Source of the DNA: a virus
Strand: one strand, 5' to 3'
Length of the DNA stretch: 20,621 bases
IMG/VR virus record: IMGVR_UViG_3300031857_001703
Span: 1-20,621 of that record
Notes under the pieces: generated by a model
The model's input: only the letters and a program-made list of their open reading frames with translations
Told to the model about the DNA's origin: nothing
The model's database searches: none
Program-made: the position numbers and the translations under genes
Part shown: piece after piece, positions 1 through 6,130 of the stretch
Layout: the number at the start of each line of letters is the position of its first letter
Numbering within the stretch: position 1 is the stretch's first letter

Positions 1-107
1 ACGTCAAGCATGAGTCGTGGGTAAGGTGCGGTGACAGCAAGACTTGATTTACCAACCTTGCTCTCTCCGTACACCATTACAGTAAGAGAGCGTTGAATTT
101 CGCTCAT
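1..107 (-). CDS. P-loop ATPase, Sak4/RecA-like, N-terminal part only (cut by window edge)
   Basis: The minus strand opens at an ATG (107-105) and stays open to the window edge, giving 35 codons. The protein begins MSEIQRSLTVMVYGESKV and carries a Walker A P-loop, GESKVGKS, at about residues 14-21, followed by a Leu-Ala-rich helix and a Pro-Tyr-Pro turn. That order (short beta strand, P-loop, helix, 'P.P..MLD' second strand) is typical of phage AAA_24/Sak4-type RecA-like ATPases, which in other phages are single-strand annealing or recombination proteins. The start lies 2 nt beyond the TGA of the upstream nuclease gene, with an AAAAGGAAG Shine-Dalgarno inside that gene's 3' end. The Sak4 assignment is inference from the P-loop context and from the recombination neighbours; the rest of the gene is not visible. 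Confidence 0.72.
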   Translation of the reverse strand, partial: MSEIQRSLTVMVYGESKVGKSSLAVTAPYPRLMLD

Positions 108-109
108 CG

Positions 110-1039
110 TCACTCGCTTCCTTTTTTCTCGGTTGTTTCGTAGTACGCATATGGGTCTGCGACCTCATATGAATCGCTAAGTGCCTGTTCAGCGGCGCTT
201 CCGTCGTCGAACATTGGGCATATAGCGAAGAATTGGCACTTCCACTTGCAGTCACGAGTTGGTCGTGGGTACGCAAGATAGGCAGGTTCTCCGCCTTCAT
301 CTAATCCTTTTCTAACTCTCATTAAATCTGCAATAGTTCCATGAATGCGATTCCAAAAAGAACGCATTGTAAAAATATTATGTCGAACTTCAATTTGATC
401 ATAGAAGGGAGGGCGAGCAGCAGCTGTGCGCTTTACCTTTTTTAGCATTGTAAAAATGCCACCTTCAGCTCGGTCAGCCTCATCTCGCTTGGTAGATTCC
501 AAAAGCATGTAGGTAAGAACCTGCTCGTTCATATTTGCTAAGTTAGCAAAGTCGCTTAATGATCCACCAACAGTCTTGAAGTCACGAAACATACGAACTC
601 CGTCAGCTTTGCGACGAACACGCATGTCAAGCTTTCCTTGTAGCTCAACTTCTCCATTGAATAGCGGAGCAATTATTGTTTCTTCGGTAGAGATAACTTC
701 TAGCTCTGCATCAATTCCATTTTCTTCTACCCATTGCTCATAACCCTCAAGCATGATGCGACCCATCTCAGCTTCTTGTTCTAGCTGAAAGGTATCTTGA
801 AAGTCTGCCAAAAGCGCTTGACGATCTACATCAACAAGATCAGCGTGAGCTTTTAGTAGAGGAGTTCCTTGTGCGTAATGTGCGTCTAGCGCTGCGTGAA
901 TACGGCTACCAAAAGCTAAAGCACCAGTTGTGTCTTTATATTTAGGTTGCAATCTACGATAGTAAGTAAGCCACCACTTGCGACGGCAATCTTTGAATGT
1001 TTGTAACTCTGAGTTAGAGAGTCTTATTGGTTCTGTCAT
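110..1039 (-). CDS. Cas4/AddB-like PD-(D/E)XK nuclease with predicted Fe-S cluster
   Basis: This 309-residue protein has the arrangement of the Cas4/AddB C-terminal nuclease family. An N-terminal 'FKDCRRKWW' motif supplies Cys18. His48 lies in a 'SRIHAALD' helix. The nuclease core shows Asp138 (GKLDMRV), Asp153-x-Lys155 (RDFKT) and Gln173...Tyr177 (NEQVLTY). A C-terminal cluster supplies Cys264, Cys268 and Cys274. The four cysteines match the pattern that binds a 4Fe-4S cluster in this family, and the core residues match the metal-dependent DNA exonuclease site. The ATG start overlaps the TGA of the SNF2 gene by 4 nt (ATGA), with an AGGTT-type ribosome site. Next to a polymerase, a RuvC-like nuclease and a Sak4-like ATPase, a role in end resection for phage recombination or replication is likely. 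There is no CRISPR array in the window, so an adaptation role is not supported. Confidence 0.85.
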   Translation of the reverse strand: MTEPIRLSNSELQTFKDCRRKWWLTYYRRLQPKYKDTTGALAFGSRIHAALDAHYAQGTPLLKAHADLVDVDRQALLADFQDTFQLEQEAEMGRIMLEGYEQWVEENGIDAELEVISTEETIIAPLFNGEVELQGKLDMRVRRKADGVRMFRDFKTVGGSLSDFANLANMNEQVLTYMLLESTKRDEADRAEGGIFTMLKKVKRTAAARPPFYDQIEVRHNIFTMRSFWNRIHGTIADLMRVRKGLDEGGEPAYLAYPRPTRDCKWKCQFFAICPMFDDGSAAEQALSDSYEVADPYAYYETTEKKGSE

Positions 1040-2835
1040 AGTGAACCTGCCTTGTCATCTTTTAATAGTTTCATCAACTGATCCCTATCTCGAACAATCT
1101 GTTCGAAGTTGTCAGACTTTGTTTCTAGAACTTGAAGAACTCGTTCTTCGATAGTTCCTTCTGTTACATAGTCCATAATCAAGATGGAGTCGTGAATCTC
1201 GCTACCAATGCGATGAACACGGTCTAGAGCTTGTTTGTGATCAACTAATGACCACGGTCTTTGAAGCATAACTAAACGGCGAGCTGCAGTCAAGGTTATG
1301 CCCACTCCTCCAGCCTGTGCCGTGAATAGAATCCATTTGATACGACCTTCTTGGAAATCATCTACTGCCTTTTGTCTTTCATCTTCGCTTTGTGCGCCAG
1401 TTATTAGACCATGAGGAATCTTTGCTTTGGTCATAGCAGCGCTAAGAAGATCTATTAGCTGACGAGATACAGCACAGACGGCAACCGAGTCATCGCCAAA
1501 ATCTCCATTATCAATATCGTCCATAAGAGCATCGACTTTGCAGGAAGGCTCTGTAAGAATTGCCTTCATTTCACCAGTTGCCTCATCTACTGCCATATCA
1601 GCATAAGAGCTAGCAAACTGAAGCAAACGAGTTGTTTGAGTTAGAATACTTGGAGCAGTAAGAGCATCTCCAGACTCAAGTTCTGCAATCATCGTATCTC
1701 GCATCTGCTCGTAGGCTTTCTTCTGCTTTGTAGACATCTCAACATCTCTGCGTTCTGTCATAACTGGTGGTAGATGTGGAAGCACAACTTTTTTGAGCAT
1801 ACGACGCATTACTGGGTTTACTGATTTGTAAAACTCATCTTGCATGGTTGGTTTAACGCCAATAACCATCATTCCGCCAAAAGCGTTGAGCATGACATCG
1901 ATCATTCGATCAATCCACTTGGTCTTGCTAGGCCAATCTTTTGGAGATAACCAGTGGAGGATTGCCCATAAGTCAACTACATTGTTAGCAATTGGAGTTC
2001 CTGTTAGCGCAAAACGAATCTCAGCGTCTCCAGTAGCAGACCAAAGGGCACGACTCTGCTTTGACTTAGGGTCTTTAGAACGATGGATTTCATCAGCCAC
2101 TACAGCCTTAAAATCAATATTATTAAGTTCACGAGGATGAACTTCGCAACGGGTCTCTGAGACACTTTCATTCTCGCCACCACAAGCCTTGCAGTGAACT
2201 AGGGCTATAGATCCATAGCCTGACAGTCTTGAGTGAGAACGCAGCGACTCCCAATTGATGATGTAGACATCTGCTGGAGTATCGAACTGCTTCTTGCGCT
2301 GGGCTGCAGTTCCTTTAATTACTTGGGTAGTAACTCCCGGCCACCACTTCTGAAACTCTCTAGCCCAGTTCTTTTTTAGGGTGTTAGGGCAGACAATAAG
2401 GGCTGGAAATACCTGCTCTCCAGAGTCTTGTAGAGCCTTTAAAGCACGAATCGCTTGAGCAGTTTTACCTAAGCCGGGCTCATCAGCCAATAAAGCCTTA
2501 CGAGCCGTTTTAAGGAACTGTACGCCAGCTCTTTGATGCGGGAATAAGTCTTCATCCCCATCTGCGCTCTCAAGCTCTCTGAGGGCGTTTGAAGGGGTAA
2601 TACGGGTGTTTAATTCATTAGTTGCCCACTCGGATAGGGCAGGACCTATGGTTAATCCGTCTCTAAAGGTCGATCTAAGAGCCAAACAGGTGGTCCAGCT
2701 AAGAGGAGCTCTCCATACTTGATCTTTGGCTGACCATGAGGCTCCAGGAAGGCTTTTACATAGCTCTTTGTAGCGCCAGTCAGTAGTCAATAAGATGTGT
2801 TTCTTATCGGCATCTACTTCGGCTATTACGGACAA
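1036..2835 (-). CDS. SNF2-family DEAD/DEAH-like helicase/translocase
   Basis: This 599-residue superfamily 2 ATPase of the SNF2 type has motif I DEPGLGKT (residues 118-125), motif II DEIH (248-251), motif III LTGTP (277-281), motif V TAQAGGVGITLT (505-516) and motif VI QALDRVHRIG (535-544). Residues 1-75 form a small N-terminal region with 'W.A....W.AP' spacing, similar to the substrate-binding part of HARP/SMARCAL1-like and phage SNF2 proteins. Cys215, Cys218, Cys230 and His233 form a possible zinc-binding insertion between motifs Ia and II. The start is TTG at 2835: an in-frame TGA lies 18 nt upstream, no ATG or GTG lies between, AGAGGA sits 5 nt before the TTG, and the first internal Met is near residue 311. 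Phage SNF2 proteins are thought to remodel or translocate on duplex DNA during replication or recombination; the substrate is unknown. Confidence 0.92.
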   Translation of the reverse strand: MSVIAEVDADKKHILLTTDWRYKELCKSLPGASWSAKDQVWRAPLSWTTCLALRSTFRDGLTIGPALSEWATNELNTRITPSNALRELESADGDEDLFPHQRAGVQFLKTARKALLADEPGLGKTAQAIRALKALQDSGEQVFPALIVCPNTLKKNWAREFQKWWPGVTTQVIKGTAAQRKKQFDTPADVYIINWESLRSHSRLSGYGSIALVHCKACGGENESVSETRCEVHPRELNNIDFKAVVADEIHRSKDPKSKQSRALWSATGDAEIRFALTGTPIANNVVDLWAILHWLSPKDWPSKTKWIDRMIDVMLNAFGGMMVIGVKPTMQDEFYKSVNPVMRRMLKKVVLPHLPPVMTERRDVEMSTKQKKAYEQMRDTMIAELESGDALTAPSILTQTTRLLQFASSYADMAVDEATGEMKAILTEPSCKVDALMDDIDNGDFGDDSVAVCAVSRQLIDLLSAAMTKAKIPHGLITGAQSEDERQKAVDDFQEGRIKWILFTAQAGGVGITLTAARRLVMLQRPWSLVDHKQALDRVHRIGSEIHDSILIMDYVTEGTIEERVLQVLETKSDNFEQIVRDRDQLMKLLKDDKAGSL

Positions 2836-2865
2836 CTTATCCTCTTTTCCCTGTCATTATGTCAT

Positions 2866-2908
2866 ATGCGGTTGTAAAACTTTTTTGAAGAAGTTTATCT
2901 TACCGCAT
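2866..2908 (-). repeat. Nested inverted repeats between RuvC-like gene and SNF2 gene
   Basis: The 74-nt gap after the RuvC-like stop contains a perfect 7-bp outer pair (ATGCGGT/ACCGCAT, arms 2866-2872 and 2902-2908) enclosing a perfect 6-bp inner pair (AAACTT/AAGTTT, arms 2877-2882 and 2891-2896) with an 8-nt loop. On the transcribed strand this gives one long bulged hairpin ending about 30 nt before the SNF2 TTG start. There is no U-run straight after the outer stem, so a classical intrinsic terminator is not clear. It could be an attenuator, an RNA-processing site or a protein-binding site. The pairing is seen directly; its role is inference. Confidence 0.45.
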
Positions 2909-2909
2909 C

Positions 2910-3368
2910 TTAGTCTAGCAGAACTCTTGGTTTCCATCCTGTTTTGACAAGTCTTAGTAGGGCGTGTCGCATAGCGTCATTTGCATGCCCTTCTCCTCCT
3001 ACATGCCATGCCCCAATCTTTTTTAGCGCTTCATTAGGAAACATTGCTTTGGCATCAGCGGGGGACTGAAATATAATACTTTCTGTGTCGTAATTTCTTA
3101 CACGGCATAGATGCTTTAATACCCCAATCTGCTCAAGACTATAGGGAGCTTGAGAGTTACGAACTGTCTGAGCATTAATAGTAAAGCGCTCGCAGACAAC
3201 TGTGAAATCGCCTCTCTGCTTCCATCCATCTAAAAACAAATCTATGTTCTGTGCAAACTCGTGTGGTTGAGCCTCTATGGAAGCAATTTTTTTCGGAGCA
3301 TCATCTTCCAAAGACATAAAAACAATACCGCTGGCTTTTCCTGGATCTACAGCTAGAACATATTTCAC
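2910..3368 (-). CDS. RuvC-like Holliday junction resolvase / RNase H-fold nuclease
   Basis: This 152-residue protein starts with the RuvC-type beta strand 'YVLAVDPG', with Asp8, has a second acidic strand 'VVCERF' with Glu60, and a C-terminal 'GHANDAMRHALL' helix with Asp131 and His128/His135. This Asp-Glu-Asp set in an RNase H fold of this length matches small RuvC-like resolvases of actinobacteriophages, which cut branched DNA before packaging or during recombination. The start is GTG at 3368, whose GTGA overlaps the polymerase stop by 4 nt. No good Shine-Dalgarno is visible, so translation is probably coupled to the polymerase. The next Met is at residue 18, inside the first strand-turn, which argues against a later start. 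RuvC-like family is firm; resolvase activity is inferred. Confidence 0.85.
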   Translation of the reverse strand: MKYVLAVDPGKASGIVFMSLEDDAPKKIASIEAQPHEFAQNIDLFLDGWKQRGDFTVVCERFTINAQTVRNSQAPYSLEQIGVLKHLCRVRNYDTESIIFQSPADAKAMFPNEALKKIGAWHVGGEGHANDAMRHALLRLVKTGWKPRVLLD

Positions 3369-5188
3369 TTGTACTTTTGACCCCAGTTCTCTAGAGGACC
3401 ATCAACATCTGCTGTCAACGGTACTGCCCAACCTTCAGTTGTAGTCATACATTGACGAACTAGTTGCTTAATCTCCTCGGCATCTTTGCGTGGAGCCTCT
3501 AATACAATTTCGTCGTGCACTGGAACGATAAGGTAGTCCGTAAGATCTGCTTGGTCAAGCTTTACAAGGTTTGATTTAAATACTTCTGCAGCTCCACCTT
3601 GAATCAGGTAATTCACCAGTGTGTAAGTGCGGTCTTCATCGCAGGGGATACGGCGACCTGTCCATGTATGAACATAGCCTTGACCTTCATTGCGAAGTCT
3701 TGTCTGACCTATATGGTCTACTTGCTTTTGAAATACAGCCATACCTGGATAGTTAGCATCAAATGAATCTGATACAGAACGCATCTGTGGTTCTGGAACT
3801 CCTGCAGTAAGGGCTTGCTTTGCTACACCTGCTCCGTAGAGTCGTCCGTAGACAACGCCTTTTATTAGGTTACGGCGTTTATCGGACTTTTGCATGTTTG
3901 GTTCCTGATAAACCTGACGACCAATTTCAGTAAACGGATCCGAGCCAGTTGCATCTGCATGATGAAATAGTTTGATCAAGTTTTCATCATCTGACAAAGA
4001 TGCAAACATTCGAAATTCAACCTGATCCAAGTCTGAAGTGATAATTACATGGTCATCTTCTCTTGGAATAAAGGCTGTGCGTACTGTGTCATCTCCCTTT
4101 GGAAGAGTCTGCAGCGCTGGGTCAGTAATAGACATACGAGATGTGCGAGCGCCAAGAGTCTTTACGGATGGATGAACTATGCCGTTAATTGACTTGCTCA
4201 TGAAGTTTGAGAAGTAGGTATTGGCAAGCTTATCTGCCTTGCGTTGTTTTAGAACTATGTCAGCAAGATTTTTTACCTCGTCATTGCCGTTAATCATTAA
4301 AAGTTTAAGCTGGTCTTTGGATGCAGACTTTGCTCCTGATGGAGTTGTCTCTGTAATATCTGCGCCAAGACCTTCAAACAAACGAACAAGTTGAATGTTG
4401 CTTGTAATGCTAAGTCCGCCGTAAGTATCTTTTGCCCATTTCTTTACAGAATCAGAGTAGTCGATAAGTTCTTCATACTTTTTCTTGGAGTAGTCAAGAT
4501 CAACTCGAGCACCATTAATTTCCATACGAGTAACAATTTTGCGTGTTGCCATCTCAAGTTCGTAAGCACGATTGTATGGGCCTTCAGGTCCACACTTCTT
4601 ATAGAAGATTTCCCATAAACGCATTGTTAGAACAGGATCAAGAGCACCATAAAGCCAGAATGGTTCAAAGTTAGTAGGAACAGTTCCCCAAGTCCAACCA
4701 TTATCAATCAAAGCAATATCTAAACCTTCTTGCATCGCTACAGCTTTTGAGTCTACATAGAGAGCAGATAAAGGCTTGAGAGCACCAGATCCAAGTGGAT
4801 CAATGATGTGAGCCATAATCATCGTGTCATGTGCACGCTCCCATGGAATACGCCAACGAGATTGAATTTCAAACCAACGAGCTTCGAAGGCTATGTTGTG
4901 ACAGACAATGGGTCCATCAAATTTATCCATTGCTTCGTAAAAGACACCAGACCACTCGTCCCACGGAATAGACCAGCCTTGCATTCCATCTCCAACTTGG
5001 ACAAGGCGTAATTTTCCATGCCAAGGAGATAAAGCATCTTCTCTTCTTCCGCCAGGCAATTCGCCAGTTTCAGTATCAATTGCAATAGCGTTATAAGGTC
5101 TGCGTTCTCCAAGCCAAGCAATAAACTCTCTAGCTTTATGCACGGAGTCAACTAGATGAAGTTGTACATCACCAAGTCCATTTGTCAC
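3365..5188 (-). CDS. Family A DNA polymerase with 3'-5' exonuclease domain
   Basis: The 607-residue polymerase has two domains and no 5' nuclease domain, like T7-type phage polymerases. The DEDDy proofreading domain (about residues 30-200) shows Exo I with Asp38 and Glu40 (IDTET), Exo II 'HNIAFEARWF' around Glu102/Asp121, and Exo III Tyr180...Asp184 (YGALDPVLT). The polymerase domain shows 'TSRMSITDPALQTLP' (349-363), motif A DLDQVEFR with Asp386, motif B RNLIKGVVYGRLYG with Arg439, Lys443, Tyr447 and Tyr451, and motif C VHDE (557-560). Tyr447 sits at the O-helix position that is Phe in E. coli Pol I and Tyr in T7. The start is GTG at 5188: an in-frame TGA ends 6 nt upstream and no earlier start exists between. 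The ribosome site is weak. It heads the replication block, which follows the fibre genes after 24 nt. Confidence 0.95.
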   Translation of the reverse strand: MTNGLGDVQLHLVDSVHKAREFIAWLGERRPYNAIAIDTETGELPGGRREDALSPWHGKLRLVQVGDGMQGWSIPWDEWSGVFYEAMDKFDGPIVCHNIAFEARWFEIQSRWRIPWERAHDTMIMAHIIDPLGSGALKPLSALYVDSKAVAMQEGLDIALIDNGWTWGTVPTNFEPFWLYGALDPVLTMRLWEIFYKKCGPEGPYNRAYELEMATRKIVTRMEINGARVDLDYSKKKYEELIDYSDSVKKWAKDTYGGLSITSNIQLVRLFEGLGADITETTPSGAKSASKDQLKLLMINGNDEVKNLADIVLKQRKADKLANTYFSNFMSKSINGIVHPSVKTLGARTSRMSITDPALQTLPKGDDTVRTAFIPREDDHVIITSDLDQVEFRMFASLSDDENLIKLFHHADATGSDPFTEIGRQVYQEPNMQKSDKRRNLIKGVVYGRLYGAGVAKQALTAGVPEPQMRSVSDSFDANYPGMAVFQKQVDHIGQTRLRNEGQGYVHTWTGRRIPCDEDRTYTLVNYLIQGGAAEVFKSNLVKLDQADLTDYLIVPVHDEIVLEAPRKDAEEIKQLVRQCMTTTEGWAVPLTADVDGPLENWGQKYK

Positions 5189-5212
5189 TACTCGTCACTT
5201 CTTTCTACTCTG

Positions 5213-5683
5213 TTAGGGGATTATCTCCACCTGATATATAGCTTCAATCCTAGGGTCATTAATAGATGCTCTTTCAAGCAGCCTTTGAGCCACATTAGTA
5301 AGATATCTTGCACCACCAGCATCATATTTGTAAAGGGCATCAAGCACCGCGTCGGGGTCTTCGCTTACTTGAGCCCAGTTTCTATCTGTTTCTGGAAAGA
5401 TTATGGGTAAATCATACGAAGGATTGCACTCTTCGCAAGGGAGAGAATTATCAGATAGCTCCTCTGTAGATCCCTCTTTAAGCCCGTATCTTTTTACTAA
5501 AGGACAAGTGGGGGTGTGAAAAACTATTGACACTCCTACTCTAGATAGGATATAAGAACCGTTTTCGGTTTTATATAGCTTAAATTCAATCCAACGAGTA
5601 GATCCTCTGCGCCATGAAGAAGACTCTCCTAAAAGTCGCCCGTTGAACTGAAGAGTTCTAGAGCCGTCTTTTACTTCATGCAT
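5213..5683 (-). CDS. Uncharacterised protein with His-x3-Cys ... Cys-x2-Cys motif
   Basis: I do not recognise a named family for this 156-residue protein. The N-terminal 60 residues look like a small beta sheet ('RWIEFKLYKTENGSYILSRV'). His56, Cys60, Cys83 and Cys86 form a possible zinc site (HTPTC...PCEEC). The C-terminal half is helical and charged ('DPDAVLDALYKYDAGGARYLTNVAQRLLERA'). No signal peptide or membrane segment is seen. It starts 3 nt after the stop of the preceding gene behind a very strong GGAGGAGGAG site. Its place between fibre-side proteins and the polymerase gives no clear clue: it could be an accessory protein acting on host or phage macromolecules as easily as a virion part. 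Confidence 0.75.
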   Translation of the reverse strand: MHEVKDGSRTLQFNGRLLGESSSWRRGSTRWIEFKLYKTENGSYILSRVGVSIVFHTPTCPLVKRYGLKEGSTEELSDNSLPCEECNPSYDLPIIFPETDRNWAQVSEDPDAVLDALYKYDAGGARYLTNVAQRLLERASINDPRIEAIYQVEIIP

Positions 5684-5686
5684 TTA

Positions 5687-6130
5687 CTATTCTCCTCCTC
5701 CAGCAGTTGGACCAGTAGGAGTGTTAGGTATTTCTTCGCCTGTTACTGGATCATGACTGTGGTCGTCTTCATGTTCTGTAATTGTTATTATTTGATTACT
5801 TGCTGGACTTTCTGGGTGAAAGTAAATGTAATTCCACCAAAAGTAAATCTCTCTTTGAGCCCACTCTATTTTTTCCCAGTTTTTTATAGAAAAAGCATTA
5901 CTTCCAATGGGTTCGTCTAAAGGAATCATAGACAGATTCTGAGATTCATCGCGGATGTATTGAAGTAGATTGTTCATATGCTGGTATATGAGTTCTGGAG
6001 AAAATTCTTCTCTTTCATTTTCATTTGAAAAATTAAGTGCAGTGTGAAGTTCTTCTCCATTAGAAGCTGTAAATACTTTACAAATATATGGCTTATTTCC
6101 TACTTCATAATTAGGTTCGTAAGATATCAT
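5687..6130 (-). CDS. Uncharacterised acidic protein downstream of the tail fibre
   Basis: The 147-residue product is acidic and soluble with no membrane segment or signal peptide. A central helical region rich in aromatic residues (about 75-110, 'NWEKIEWAQREIYFWWNYIYF') is followed by a low-complexity acidic and Pro/Thr/Gly tail with two histidines (EHEDDHSHD). The gene overlaps the fibre stop by 4 nt (ATGA), so it is probably translated with the fibre. Small proteins in this position are often fibre assembly factors or tip accessory proteins; that is inference from position only. The run of glycine codons at its 3' end doubles as the ribosome binding site of the next gene. Confidence 0.72.
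   Translation of the reverse strand: MISYEPNYEVGNKPYICKVFTASNGEELHTALNFSNENEREEFSPELIYQHMNNLLQYIRDESQNLSMIPLDEPIGSNAFSIKNWEKIEWAQREIYFWWNYIYFHPESPASNQIITITEHEDDHSHDPVTGEEIPNTPTGPTAGGGE
5692..5701 (-). promoter_or_regulatory. Strong ribosome binding site embedded in the previous gene
   Basis: GGAGGAGGAG lies 8 nt before the ATG at 5683. It is formed by the last Gly-Gly-Gly-Glu codons of the upstream 147-residue gene, whose TAG stop falls between site and start. This fixes the start of the 156-residue protein and suggests coupled translation. Confidence 0.75.

Noticed and set aside
49-300. Minus-strand open frame at the left end
   Set aside because: It overlaps the Cas4-like nuclease in another frame and encodes no recognisable pattern, whereas the frame from 107 to 1 holds a P-loop.
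110-1039. CRISPR-Cas adaptation role for the Cas4-like protein
   Set aside because: No Cas1, Cas2 or repeat array is present. Phage Cas4-like nucleases commonly sit in recombination clusters, as here.
2836-2909. Possible promoter upstream of the SNF2 gene
   Set aside because: A CATAAT-like hexamer is present near 2851-2866, but no convincing -35 hexamer lies at the right distance, and the region is dominated by inverted repeats.
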